NCBI GenBank assembly: GCA_029938085.1
Contig: JAPYOS010000005.1
Location: 62,001-126,000 of the forward strand
Source: Oceanospirillaceae bacterium
GTDB taxonomy: Bacteria; Pseudomonadota; Gammaproteobacteria; Pseudomonadales; Balneatricaceae
Reading direction: 5' to 3'
Length of the DNA stretch: 64,000 bases
The position numbers and the translations under genes are program-made. Every line of letters begins with the position of its first letter. The first letter of the stretch is position 1. Below the pieces are notes generated by a model, which saw only the letters and a program-made list of their open reading frames with translations, was not told where the DNA came from and made no database searches. This document shows, piece by piece, positions 53,438 to 64,000 of this stretch.

Positions 53438-54556
53438 TTAGCTGGCCACGTGAGCGCGCGCTAAATACTCGTGTGACTGCATCTCTTGCAAGCGACTTAA
53501 GGTGCGCTGAAACACAAAATCCAGCTGGCCACCGGCATACAGGTCCAACAAAGACACCTGCGCCGATAGTATCATTTTAACGTTGGCGTCATAACACACG
53601 TCTACTAAATTGACGAAGCGCCTGGCCTGGTCGCTGGTATGGCGATCTAGGCGAGGCACCCGACTCACAATCAAGGCGTGATACTCACTGGCAATTTCCA
53701 AATAATCATTTTGCGAGCGAGGCAATACACACAGCTGCTCGAACGTCATCCACACAATATCATCACACTGCCTCACATAATCAAACGAACGACTATTGAT
53801 CGTCAGCTTGCCCGCGTCCTTTATATGCCCTTGCTCTGGCGCCAAAGCTTCAAAGCTTGCGCTTAAGCTGGCATCCGCCGTGTCATCTAAGGGCCAATGG
53901 TACAGCTCGGCCTGCTCTAAGGTGCGCAGTCGGTAATCTACACCACCGTCCACATTGACCACAGTGGTGTGCTGCTCCAGCAGCGCAATGGCCGGCAAAA
54001 AACGCTGGCGCTGCAATCCATTTTCATACAAATTACGCAGTTCAATATTAGAGGTGGCCACCAGCACTACCCCAAGATCAAACAAAGTGCCCAACAAACC
54101 TGCCAAAATCATGGCATCGGTGATGTCGGTAACAAAAAACTCATCAAAACAAATCACTTGCGCGTCAGCCGCCAACTCCTGAGCCACCTTAAGTAATGGG
54201 TTTTTTATGCCTTTATGTACCACCAAACGTTCATGCACATGACGCATAAAGCGGTGAAAGTGAGTCCGATGTTTATTTTCAAACGGCAAACAATCATAAA
54301 ACACGTCCATCAAATAGGTTTTGCCACGGCCCACGCCACCCCAAAAATACAGACCTTGCGGCGCTTTCTTCACGGCTGACGACTTGCCCAGCAAGCCCCC
54401 AAATTTACGCCGCAAACGAGGCCGTTTTTGCTCTTGCAGCTGGCACAAATCCAAATACAGGCGCTGCAGGTGATTAATGGCCGCCACTTGGGCTTCGTCA
54501 GGCAAGAAATGCGCTTGTTTTTGATGTTGCTGGTATTTTTCTAAAGGAGAGGTCAT
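53438..54556 (-). CDS. zapE: Cell division AFG1-like ATPase ZapE
   Basis: 372 aa; LYFWGGVGRGKTYLMD, ICFDEFFVTDITDAMIL. Confidence 0.95.
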   Translation of the reverse strand: MTSPLEKYQQHQKQAHFLPDEAQVAAINHLQRLYLDLCQLQEQKRPRLRRKFGGLLGKSSAVKKAPQGLYFWGGVGRGKTYLMDVFYDCLPFENKHRTHFHRFMRHVHERLVVHKGIKNPLLKVAQELAADAQVICFDEFFVTDITDAMILAGLLGTLFDLGVVLVATSNIELRNLYENGLQRQRFLPAIALLEQHTTVVNVDGGVDYRLRTLEQAELYHWPLDDTADASLSASFEALAPEQGHIKDAGKLTINSRSFDYVRQCDDIVWMTFEQLCVLPRSQNDYLEIASEYHALIVSRVPRLDRHTSDQARRFVNLVDVCYDANVKMILSAQVSLLDLYAGGQLDFVFQRTLSRLQEMQSHEYLARAHVAS

Positions 54557-54637
54557 AAACTGTTAACGTGCATGATGAACTAATGGAATATTTACATTAC
54601 AATACTAGCTTCTGAGACACTTTATGAAAAGGAGCTA

Positions 54638-55135
54638 TTGGTGGATTTACTCAGCAACGATTGGTTTTTTTGGCTAATACTATTATTACTCGGTTTAGGC
54701 ATCGGTTTTTTGCTGGGCCGCAACAACAATAGCGACCTTAAGCGCCAAACTCAGCTCAGCGAACAACTACAAGCTGCGCACACAGAAATGGCTGAATACA
54801 AAGAGCAAGTGAACCTGCACTTTGCCGACACTGCCGCTGCCGTTAATCAGCTCACCGACAGCTATCGCAATGTGCACCAACAACTCGCCAAAGGTGCGCA
54901 AAGTCTATGTGATGACCCAGACATGGCCAGCAGCCTCGAAACCATTGCTAGCCCGAGTGAGACCGCCATCGAACACCAAGCAGAACCTGCCGCCGTCATT
55001 CGTCCACCCATGGATTACGCGCCTAGCACCGACAAAACCGAACACGGCACCCTAGATGAGCGTTACGGGCTTAAAAACAAACCGGAAAATCCACAGCCAC
55101 CTGCCTACGATATCCCTGTATCACCAAGCCAATAA
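54638..55135 (+). CDS. YhcB/ZapG-like inner membrane DUF1043 protein (TTG or GTG start)
   Basis: 165 aa; N-terminal TM followed by coiled coil (LSEQLQAAHTEMAEYKEQVNLHFADTAAAVNQLTDSYRNVHQQLAKGAQ); SD-like aaaggagc upstream. Confidence 0.85.
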   Translation: MVDLLSNDWFFWLILLLLGLGIGFLLGRNNNSDLKRQTQLSEQLQAAHTEMAEYKEQVNLHFADTAAAVNQLTDSYRNVHQQLAKGAQSLCDDPDMASSLETIASPSETAIEHQAEPAAVIRPPMDYAPSTDKTEHGTLDERYGLKNKPENPQPPAYDIPVSPSQ

Positions 55136-55136
55136 C

Positions 55137-55898
55137 TTATGCTGGGCTATCGATATCCACAAACTCACAGGTAATGTCTAGCGCTTGCTGCAAATGTGCC
55201 GCCAGCGCTTTAGCCCCATAACGTTCTGTAGCATGATGGCCGGCAGCAAAATAGTGGATGCCATTTTCACGCGCGATATGCACCGTAGACTCCGATATTT
55301 CGCCCGACACATACGCATCTAAACCCAACTCAACCGCTTGCTCAATCATGCCTTGAGCACCACCCGTACACCATCCGATACGTTTAATCACAGTACCAGA
55401 GGCATCAATATGGAGCGCCTCTCGACCCAGCACGTGGGACAATTGTTGCTGTATCTGCTGCCCGCTACACGCCTGCTGTAATGTCGCACACAGACCCAAT
55501 CCGGTAACACCACTAGACTGCATATGTGCGTCAGACTGCCACCCCATGAGCTGACCCAACTGCGCATTGTTACCTAATTGCTCATGGCAATCTAATGGCA
55601 GGTGATAGGCAATCAGGTTAATATCATGGGCCAACAGCGCTTTAATACGGTTTTTCTTAATACCCACCAATGGGCTAGATTCATTGCGCCAAAAATAGCC
55701 ATGATGCACCAGCAAAGCATCAGCATTGCGCTCGATGGCCGCATCAATCAGTGCTTGGCTGGCGGTGACTCCCGCAACCAAATGGCTCACTGTGCCTGTA
55801 CCTTCTACCTGAAGACCGTTGGGTGCATAGTCTTTAAATTGCCCAGGCGCAAGCAGGCCATCCAAATAGTCCAACAAGTCGGCTGTATGTATTGCCAT
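55137..55898 (-). CDS. Nif3-like dinuclear metal centre hexameric protein
   Basis: 253 aa; YAPNGLQVEG, ALLVHHGYFW, AGHHATERYGAKAL. Confidence 0.92.
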   Translation of the reverse strand: MAIHTADLLDYLDGLLAPGQFKDYAPNGLQVEGTGTVSHLVAGVTASQALIDAAIERNADALLVHHGYFWRNESSPLVGIKKNRIKALLAHDINLIAYHLPLDCHEQLGNNAQLGQLMGWQSDAHMQSSGVTGLGLCATLQQACSGQQIQQQLSHVLGREALHIDASGTVIKRIGWCTGGAQGMIEQAVELGLDAYVSGEISESTVHIARENGIHYFAAGHHATERYGAKALAAHLQQALDITCEFVDIDSPA

Positions 55899-55987
55899 GC
55901 ATTATTACTCTGCGTATTTTTGCCTTTATTTGGCCTTAAGTTTACACTATACACCCCAGCAAAAGGCAACCAACCGACCTTAATTCC

Positions 55988-57169
55988 ATGGCTCTATCGT
56001 TGATCAAATATTTATCCCGTTTTGCCCTAGCCGGCGGACTAGTCGCCATCGTACTAATCTTCGCGGCACCCCAATGGTTGAGCCAAAAAACCGGCATACC
56101 GCTGTGGTCTCAAACAACCACTGCCCATAATGCATCAGCAACACATAGCTACGCCGACATGCTTGAAGCCACCATGCCATCGGTGGTTAGCATCTACAGT
56201 CAAACCTATACCCCCGCAGCATCCTCAGCGTTATTTCAAGACCCTCATTACGCCAACCTACTTGAAGGCCAACTGCTGGCCAATAATATTGATAAAATAG
56301 GCCTTGGCTCAGGGGTTATTGTGAGCCCGGATGGCTACATCCTTACCAACCACCATATTATTGCTCAAGCCAGCCGCATCCAAGTAAAACTTAGCGATGG
56401 CCGTAGCACAGCGGCAACTGTAGTAGGCACAGATGCCGCCACCGACCTAGCCGTGATCAAAATTGACCTTGAGCAACTCGTCGCCGCCACCGCGGCCATT
56501 GACACCACAGCGCGTATAGGCGACTTAGTATTTGCCATTGGCAACCCCCATGGTTTGGGGCAGTCCGTATCTATGGGTTTGATCAGCGGCACTGGGCGCA
56601 ATCGTTTAGGGCTAAATACCTTTGAAAACTTCATTCAAACCGACGCCGCCATCAACACTGGCAATTCTGGCGGCGCGCTGGTCAATAGCAAAGGCGAGTT
56701 AGTGGCCATTAACAGCGCCCATTTCTACAGCAGCCAAACGAGCCTGCGTAGCCAAGGCTTAGGCCTCGCCATACCCATTAGCATTGCAGCTAACGTATTA
56801 AACAATATCGTTGCCCACGGCCAAGTAGTAAGGGGCTGGCTAGGCATCGACTTTGAGGCGAAAGCGCTATACGACCTTGCCTCCCAAGCCGCCCATGAAT
56901 TCTCTCCAAACCTGACCAAACAAGGTATTTTGCTCACCGGCATATACGCCAACAGTCCAGCCCACCAGGCTGGCTTGCAACCCGGTGACCGCATCACCCA
57001 CTTTGACAGCCGCTTAATCACTGACTGGAACCAATCGCTGGATTACGTCACTAATTTAGCGCCCGGATCAACTCTGAGCATCACCTATATCCCAGCCGCA
57101 GCCACCATACCAACGCCTGCAGCAATACAAACCACTGCCACCTTGGGCACGCGCCCAAGCGCACAATAA
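55988..57169 (+). CDS. degS: Site-1 periplasmic serine protease DegS/AlgW
   Basis: 393 aa; N-terminal TM; HHII, DLAVIKID, NTGNSGGALVN; one C-terminal PDZ. Confidence 0.93.
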   Translation: MALSLIKYLSRFALAGGLVAIVLIFAAPQWLSQKTGIPLWSQTTTAHNASATHSYADMLEATMPSVVSIYSQTYTPAASSALFQDPHYANLLEGQLLANNIDKIGLGSGVIVSPDGYILTNHHIIAQASRIQVKLSDGRSTAATVVGTDAATDLAVIKIDLEQLVAATAAIDTTARIGDLVFAIGNPHGLGQSVSMGLISGTGRNRLGLNTFENFIQTDAAINTGNSGGALVNSKGELVAINSAHFYSSQTSLRSQGLGLAIPISIAANVLNNIVAHGQVVRGWLGIDFEAKALYDLASQAAHEFSPNLTKQGILLTGIYANSPAHQAGLQPGDRITHFDSRLITDWNQSLDYVTNLAPGSTLSITYIPAAATIPTPAAIQTTATLGTRPSAQ

Positions 57170-57204
57170 CAACCACTGCCTTATGACTAAGCACCCTTAA
57201 AACC

Positions 57205-57948
57205 ATGACCCAAAAAGACCCCAACCAACAACGCGACACTATCTTTGCCGCTCCTCTACAGTCACCCGCACCGTTTGAGTTTAATGCTCAAGTCGCAGAC
57301 GTGTTTGATAACATGATCCAACGCTCGGTACCTGGTTACCATTTTTTATTGGATGTTATCGGTTTGCTCGCCGCCCGTTATGGAGAGAGTCAAAGCAATT
57401 GTTACGACCTAGGCTGTTCGCTTGGCACCATGACCCTACGCTTACGCCAAAACCTACCGGCAGGAGCGCACGTGATTGGGGTGGATAACTCGGCCGCCAT
57501 GGTAAGCCGCTGCCAACACAATATGGCCCGTGACCACAGCCAAGCCAGTTACGAAATTGTGCAGCAAGACCTACAAGACACCCCCATAGAAAACGCCTCG
57601 ATGGTGATTCTTAACTTTACCCTACAGTTTATTGCCGACCAAGAACGGCCGAGTATCTTAGCCAATATTGCCGCTGGCATGCGCCCTGGCGGCGTGTTGT
57701 TGTTGGCCGAAAAAGTCTGTTTTGACGATCCAGCAGAACAACAACTACAAGTGGATTTGTATCACGATTTTAAACGCTATCAGGGTTATAGCGATTTAGA
57801 AATTGCCCAAAAGCGCGCTGCCTTAGAAAATGTGTTAATCCCTAATACCTTGGAACAACATCGGCAACGTTTGCTGGATGCTGGCTTTAGCCGTGTAGAA
57901 ACATGTATGCAATGTTTTAATTTTTGCGCCTTACTGGCCTTCAAATAA
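57205..57948 (+). CDS. cmoA: Carboxy-S-adenosyl-L-methionine synthase
   Basis: 247 aa; FEFNAQVADVFDNMIQRSVPGY, YDLGCSLGTMTL; next to cmoB. Confidence 0.95.
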   Translation: MTQKDPNQQRDTIFAAPLQSPAPFEFNAQVADVFDNMIQRSVPGYHFLLDVIGLLAARYGESQSNCYDLGCSLGTMTLRLRQNLPAGAHVIGVDNSAAMVSRCQHNMARDHSQASYEIVQQDLQDTPIENASMVILNFTLQFIADQERPSILANIAAGMRPGGVLLLAEKVCFDDPAEQQLQVDLYHDFKRYQGYSDLEIAQKRAALENVLIPNTLEQHRQRLLDAGFSRVETCMQCFNFCALLAFK

Positions 57949-57971
57949 CCTCACTTAGAAGAAATATCACT

Positions 57972-58949
57972 ATGGGCATTGATTTAGAAGCCTTTTTTGA
58001 ACACACCCAACACACCAAATTGGCCGATTTTCACCCGCAACTACGCATCGCTTTGGAGCAATTTTACCAACAAAAGAAACACGGCCGGACCCCCGAATGG
58101 GATGCCGCGCTAAATGCCATGCCGCAACTGAGTGACCCACAATACAGCTTTACCAGCAACAGCGTTACGGTCAACAAACCCGCCAGCCTAGTCATTGACA
58201 CACAAGCCTACACCGAGCACCTAAAGGCATTTATGCCGTGGCGCAAAGGACCCTGGAATTTACTCGGCGTAGACATTGACACTGAGTGGCACTCGGATTG
58301 GAAGTGGCAACGCATAGCCCCCCACATTAGCCCCTTAGAAGGGCGCAAAGTGTTGGACATTGGCACCGGCAACGGCTACTTTTTATATCGCATGCTGGGA
58401 GCTGGTGCCAGCCTTGCTCTTGGCATTGACCCCACGCGCATATTCCTTTACCAATTTCACGCCGCACAAAGGCTATTACCGGCCAACGGTGCTCACCTAC
58501 TGCCGTTGCGAAGCGAGCACTTACCTGCATTTGGTTGTTTTGACACGGTATTCTGCTTAGGTGTGTTATATCACCGAAGATCCCCCATCGACCACATTCA
58601 GGAGCTATTGTCCTACTTGCGGCCAGGCGGTGAGTTAGTCTTAGAAACCTTAGTGGTAGCCGGCGCTGCTGATACCATTTTAGTGCCCGAAGGCCGCTAC
58701 GCAAAAATGTCCAATGTGTGGTTTTTACCCAGCACTGGGGCCCTAGAAGTAATGTTACGTAAGCTGGGCCTAAAAAACGTGCGCACCGTGGACGTTAACC
58801 AAACCAGCACCGACGAGCAAAGAGCCACCGAATGGATGACGTTTCACTCTTTAGCTGACTTTTTAGACCCCAACGACCCTAATTTGTCAGCCGAAGGCCA
58901 CCCAGCGCCGTTGCGCGCCACCTTGGTGGCGACCAAACCAAGCGTTTAA
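57972..58949 (+). CDS. cmoB: tRNA U34 carboxymethyltransferase
   Basis: MPWRKGPWNLLGVDIDTEWHSDWKWQRI, VLDIGTGNGYFLYRML; start moved to 57972. Confidence 0.95.
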   Translation: MGIDLEAFFEHTQHTKLADFHPQLRIALEQFYQQKKHGRTPEWDAALNAMPQLSDPQYSFTSNSVTVNKPASLVIDTQAYTEHLKAFMPWRKGPWNLLGVDIDTEWHSDWKWQRIAPHISPLEGRKVLDIGTGNGYFLYRMLGAGASLALGIDPTRIFLYQFHAAQRLLPANGAHLLPLRSEHLPAFGCFDTVFCLGVLYHRRSPIDHIQELLSYLRPGGELVLETLVVAGAADTILVPEGRYAKMSNVWFLPSTGALEVMLRKLGLKNVRTVDVNQTSTDEQRATEWMTFHSLADFLDPNDPNLSAEGHPAPLRATLVATKPSV

Positions 58950-58957
58950 GTGGGTTA

Positions 58958-60271
58958 TTAGTCTTGATCTAAGATGCGATATTCGGCAGAACGGGCGTGG
59001 GCTGTTAGGCTTTCGCCGCGGGCCAGCACCGAAGCCACCTTACCCATTTCACTCGCACCCTCAGGCGAAAACATAATCAACGACGAGCGTTTTTGAAAGT
59101 CGTACACACCTAGGGGCGAAGAAAATCGTGCAGTACCCGAAGTGGGCAACACATGGTTAGGTCCGGCGCAATAATCACCTAAGGCCTCAGCCGTGTGACG
59201 GCCCATAAAAATGGCACCGGCATGGCGAATGTGGGGCAGCATGGCTTCAGGATCTTCGACCGATAATTCCAAATGTTCTGGGGCAATACGATTGGCTAGA
59301 TCAATGGCTTCTTGCATATCCTTAACGTGAATTAAGGCCCCGCGCTGTTCGATGGAAGTTTTGATAATGCTACTGCGCTCCATGGTAGGCAGTAGTGCTT
59401 TAAAGCTGGCCTCAACCTGATCAAGATAGGCTTTATCTGGGCACAATAATATCGACTGCGCCTGCTCGTCGTGCTCGGCTTGCGAGAACAAATCCATCGC
59501 CACCCAATCGGGGTCGGTTTGGCCATCACAGATCACTAAAATCTCCGATGGACCTGCAATCATATCAATGCCACAGGTACCAAATACGGCCCGTTTAGCG
59601 GTCGCCACATAAACATTACCGGGGCCCACAATCTTGTCTACTTTAGGCACCATTTGTGTGCCATGGGCCAAGGCCGCAATCGCTTGGGCACCGCCAATAG
59701 CAAACACCCGATCGACACCGGCGATGGCAGCGGCAGCCAAAACCAAGGGATTAACGTGGCCATTAGGCAATGGCACCGTCATAATGATTTCTTTAACACC
59801 GGCCACCTTGGCAGGAATTGCATTCATTAGCACCGATGACGGGTAACTGGCCTTACCGCCGGGCACATAAATACCCACCCGATCCATGGCTGTCACTTGC
59901 TGGCCAAGTAAGGTGCCATCGGCCTCGACGTAGCGCCATGATTCTTGCTTTTGGTGTTCATGATAAACGCGAATACGCTGTGTGGCTCGCTCCAAGGCTT
60001 GCCGCTCTTCGTCACTAATCGCAGCCAAGGCTTGATCCAGCTTATGCTGTGGAATCTCTAATTCAGCGGTGGTTTTAAACGGCGTGCGGTCCAGCTGATT
60101 AGTGAACTGCAGTAAAGCCGTGTCGCCTTGTGCTTTAACCCGTTCGATGATGTCGGCCACGGTTTTTTGAACCCGCTGATCCGACACACTTTCCCACGCC
60201 AATAACTGGCTTAATTTGGCCGAAAAGTTGACCTGTTGGGTATCTAGGCGGTTAACGTTAAGCCACTGCAT
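58958..60271 (-). CDS. hisD: Histidinol dehydrogenase
   Basis: [56 protein letters not shown]. Confidence 0.97.
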   Translation of the reverse strand: MQWLNVNRLDTQQVNFSAKLSQLLAWESVSDQRVQKTVADIIERVKAQGDTALLQFTNQLDRTPFKTTAELEIPQHKLDQALAAISDEERQALERATQRIRVYHEHQKQESWRYVEADGTLLGQQVTAMDRVGIYVPGGKASYPSSVLMNAIPAKVAGVKEIIMTVPLPNGHVNPLVLAAAAIAGVDRVFAIGGAQAIAALAHGTQMVPKVDKIVGPGNVYVATAKRAVFGTCGIDMIAGPSEILVICDGQTDPDWVAMDLFSQAEHDEQAQSILLCPDKAYLDQVEASFKALLPTMERSSIIKTSIEQRGALIHVKDMQEAIDLANRIAPEHLELSVEDPEAMLPHIRHAGAIFMGRHTAEALGDYCAGPNHVLPTSGTARFSSPLGVYDFQKRSSLIMFSPEGASEMGKVASVLARGESLTAHARSAEYRILDQD

Positions 60272-60272
60272 G

Positions 60273-60917
60273 TTAAGAATCCTGGGCTGCGTTAACAGCC
60301 TTGGCAAGCTGTTCAATTAAGGGACCAATACGGCCATGTTTAAGCTTCATCGACGCTTCGCCCACCACTAATCGGCTGCTAATCACAGCAATTTCGTTAA
60401 GCGGTTCCAGGCCATTGGCCCGCAGTGTATTACCGGTATCGACAATATCCACAATTTGATCGGCCAATCCAAGGATAGGGGCCAACTCCATGGCACCGTA
60501 TAGCTTGATGATGTCCACTTGCTGACCTTGCTCAGCAAAATAACGCTTAGTAATATTGACAAACTTAGACGCTACCCGCAGGCGTTTACCGGCAGGCGCT
60601 GCGCCTACTGGGGCACAGGTCATTAAACGACATCTGGAAATCTGTAAATCCAACGGTTCATACAAACCTGAACCGCCGTGTTCCAACAACACGTCTTTAC
60701 CTGCCACACCCATATCGGCAGCACCGTAAGACACGTAAGTAGGCACATCCGTTGCACGGATGACTAGAAACCGCACCCCAGGCTGGGTGGTTTCAAATAC
60801 CAATTTACGACTGGTATAGATGTCTTCCAAGGGTTCAATACCGGCACTGGCAAACAACGGCAAGGTTTCTTTTAGAATGCGGCCTTTAGACAATGCAATG
60901 GTCAGACTATTAGGCAT
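60273..60917 (-). CDS. hisG: ATP phosphoribosyltransferase, short form
   Basis: 214 aa; [48 protein letters not shown]. Confidence 0.96.
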   Translation of the reverse strand: MPNSLTIALSKGRILKETLPLFASAGIEPLEDIYTSRKLVFETTQPGVRFLVIRATDVPTYVSYGAADMGVAGKDVLLEHGGSGLYEPLDLQISRCRLMTCAPVGAAPAGKRLRVASKFVNITKRYFAEQGQQVDIIKLYGAMELAPILGLADQIVDIVDTGNTLRANGLEPLNEIAVISSRLVVGEASMKLKHGRIGPLIEQLAKAVNAAQDS

Positions 60918-60935
60918 AGTGTTTTGTTCTCTATG

Positions 60936-62219
<1,284 letters not shown>

Positions 62220-62230
62220 CTAAGCTGGCA

Positions 62231-62488
62231 TTATTGCGCGTTGATACGCTGCCATTGGTCGGGGGTATAAGCCTTAATACCTAAGGCATGAATGCTACCG
62301 TCAGCAATTTGATCGGTTAAACAGCCGTATACCAGTTGTTGTTTTTTCACTGGCGTTAGGCCCGCAAAAAGGTCGCCAATTACCGTCACCTGAAAACTGC
62401 AGCCTTCGCCGCTAGGTATCACTTCAGTGCCGTTTAATTGTTGTTCAATAATGTGTTTTACTTGTGCTGAGTCCACGATCTTCTCCAT
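62231..62488 (-). CDS. ibaG: BolA-family protein IbaG
   Basis: 85 aa; BolA fold; between murA and the mla genes. Confidence 0.9.
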   Translation of the reverse strand: MEKIVDSAQVKHIIEQQLNGTEVIPSGEGCSFQVTVIGDLFAGLTPVKKQQLVYGCLTDQIADGSIHALGIKAYTPDQWQRINAQ

Positions 62489-62518
62489 GGGCTAAATGGG
62501 GCGTAATTGTAGCAAACA

Positions 62519-62548
62519 TGGCACCTATACCGCTAACGTTAGGTGCCA
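62519..62548 (-). terminator. Hairpin between mlaC and ibaG
   Basis: TGGCACCTA taccgctaacgt TAGGTGCCA; no clear U-tract. Confidence 0.5.
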
Positions 62549-62552
62549 GAAT

Positions 62553-63212
62553 CTAGGCAGGATTAAGCCAAAAGGCAATAACATCATCCATATTACCCTT
62601 ATTCTGTGCCATAGCGGCTGCAAACTGTTGCCTAAATGCCAAACCTAAGTTAATACCATCCAATGTAACGTTGGTAACTTTCCAACCCTGCGGGCGTAAT
62701 TTCACAGCATAAGTAATGTTATAGGCTGCGCCATTGGCATACACTTTAACCCACACCTTTTGCCGTCCAGGTTTAGTGCTACTACTCACATTAGGATGAA
62801 CTTCATAATTATTAATTTTAAAGGCCACCACTGCCCGTGAGTAGGTGTTCAATAACGATGTTCGAAAACTAGCATTAAACGCCTCAATTTGCTCGGCGCT
62901 CGCGCGTCGGTAAAACTTGGCCATCACCCCTTTTGCAATACTTTCAAAATCCACCACAGGGTCCAAAATAATGGCCATTTGAGCCAGCAGCGCCTGTTCA
63001 TCCAAACCAACTGGGGTCCCTGTAATTTCGCTTTTTCGTATCGCTTCTTCTCGCTCATGTTTCAGCAACTCTATCATCGCGTGTGTGCTGTCGCTCACCA
63101 CCTCACTTGCAGCGAGCCATTCTGAGTCATTGGCATGCGCTTGCAATGCATAGGCTAAGCCAGACATCACTAACGTCACAGTGACCAAAAATCGTTTAGC
63201 TTGGTTAAACAT
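62553..63212 (-). CDS. mlaC: Phospholipid-binding periplasmic protein MlaC
   Basis: Signal peptide; FYRRASAEQIEAFNASFRTSLLNTYSRAV, QGWKVTNVTLDGINLGLAFRQQF. Confidence 0.93.
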   Translation of the reverse strand: MFNQAKRFLVTVTLVMSGLAYALQAHANDSEWLAASEVVSDSTHAMIELLKHEREEAIRKSEITGTPVGLDEQALLAQMAIILDPVVDFESIAKGVMAKFYRRASAEQIEAFNASFRTSLLNTYSRAVVAFKINNYEVHPNVSSSTKPGRQKVWVKVYANGAAYNITYAVKLRPQGWKVTNVTLDGINLGLAFRQQFAAAMAQNKGNMDDVIAFWLNPA

Positions 63213-63259
63213 GTGATACATCCTTTGTAACTTATTGAATTAAACTGCCATAGTTCTAC

Positions 63260-63721
63260 TTAGTTGCTATCGCCCAAATTGAGCAAAAATTGCCCAATCA
63301 GCTCTTCTAGCACCAACGCCGACTGTGTGTCTTCAATCATATCGCCTGCCACTAACACCTCGTCTTCTGCACCCACAGTGAGGCCAACATACTTCTCGCC
63401 CAATAAGCCGGCGGTCAAAATACTGGCACTGGAATCAATCGATAGATAATTAACCTCACCATTGATTTGCATTTGTACTTTGGCCATTAACGTCTGCGGG
63501 TCAATCACTACGGCAACCACCTCGCCTACGGTGACGCCTGCCAAGGTAACCTGTGCCTTAGGCGCCAAGCCAGCCGCATTTTCAAACAAGGCGGCAATGG
63601 GGTAGCGGTCGGCACTGCGGGTAAGATGGCCACCACTGACTTGCAACGCCAAACTAAGTAAGGCGACTACACCAGCCACCAGCATCAACCCCACACTAAT
63701 TTCTATCCATCTTTTGTGCAT
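63260..63721 (-). CDS. mlaD: MCE-family protein MlaD
   Basis: 153 aa; IEISVGLMLVAGVVALLSLALQVSG; FENAAGLAPKAQVTLAGVTVGEV. Confidence 0.94.
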   Translation of the reverse strand: MHKRWIEISVGLMLVAGVVALLSLALQVSGGHLTRSADRYPIAALFENAAGLAPKAQVTLAGVTVGEVVAVVIDPQTLMAKVQMQINGEVNYLSIDSSASILTAGLLGEKYVGLTVGAEDEVLVAGDMIEDTQSALVLEELIGQFLLNLGDSN

Positions 63722-64000
63722 TACGCGCCTCCAAACATTAGCGCTGTTAAAATAAAATCAAAACCCAAAATCGCTAAGGATGAGTACACCACTGTGCGCG
63801 TCGTTGCAGTGCTAATACCTTGCGAGGTCGGCACACATGAATACCCCTGATACAAAGCAATCCAGCTCACCACAAACGCAAAAACCAAGGCTTTTATCAT
63901 GCCATTGACGACGTCCTCACCAAAATCTACGGCCTGCTGCATGTTGCCCCAGTATGACCCGCTGTACACGCCTAGCCAATCCACCGCCACAATGTAGCCA
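63721..64000 (-). CDS. mlaE: ABC permease MlaE, C-terminal part only (continues past the window edge)
   Basis: Frame stays open to base 64000; [36 protein letters not shown]. Confidence 0.92.
   Translation of the reverse strand, partial: GYIVAVDWLGVYSGSYWGNMQQAVDFGEDVVNGMIKALVFAFVVSWIALYQGYSCVPTSQGISTATTRTVVYSSLAILGFDFILTALMFGGA

Overview
This 64 kb window looks like a chromosomal housekeeping region from a gammaproteobacterium (assignment is inference from gene content and synteny). I saw no prophage, CRISPR array, transposase or tRNA. Left to right it holds: an OmpR-family response regulator (5' part, minus strand); class II DAHP synthase; nrdA-nrdB-ferredoxin; kdsA; yaaA; sbcB; a split glycine-cleavage locus (gcvT and an XRE-cupin regulator divergent from gcvH-gcvP); an MFS transporter with a long repetitive acidic C-terminus; mutT-argJ-secA-lpxC; the complete dcw cluster (ftsZ back to mraZ); rnpB; rsmI/lpoA/yraN/diaA/dolP; sspAB; petABC; rplM-rpsI; zapE; zapG-like; a Nif3-family gene; degS; cmoAB; hisGD; murA-ibaG; mlaCDE. 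No obviously new multi-gene system is present. The most interesting signals are: (1) a YcaD-like MFS protein fused to about 330 residues of degenerate 15-residue repeats; (2) a perfect 14-bp palindrome, with a related copy, flanking the XRE-cupin regulator in the gcv locus; (3) a pair of NrdR-like boxes about 32 bp apart upstream of nrdA; (4) a 10-bp-phased repeat upstream of mraZ; (5) an extended hairpin in the rplM leader; (6) a perfect 16-bp inverted repeat inside the sspB coding sequence; (7) several unusual intergenic dyads (after gcvP, upstream of sspA, upstream of ftsA); (8) a decayed MarR-like gene; (9) apparent absence of mlaB between mlaC and ibaG. All calls come from reading the sequence and the supplied ORFs; no database search was run.
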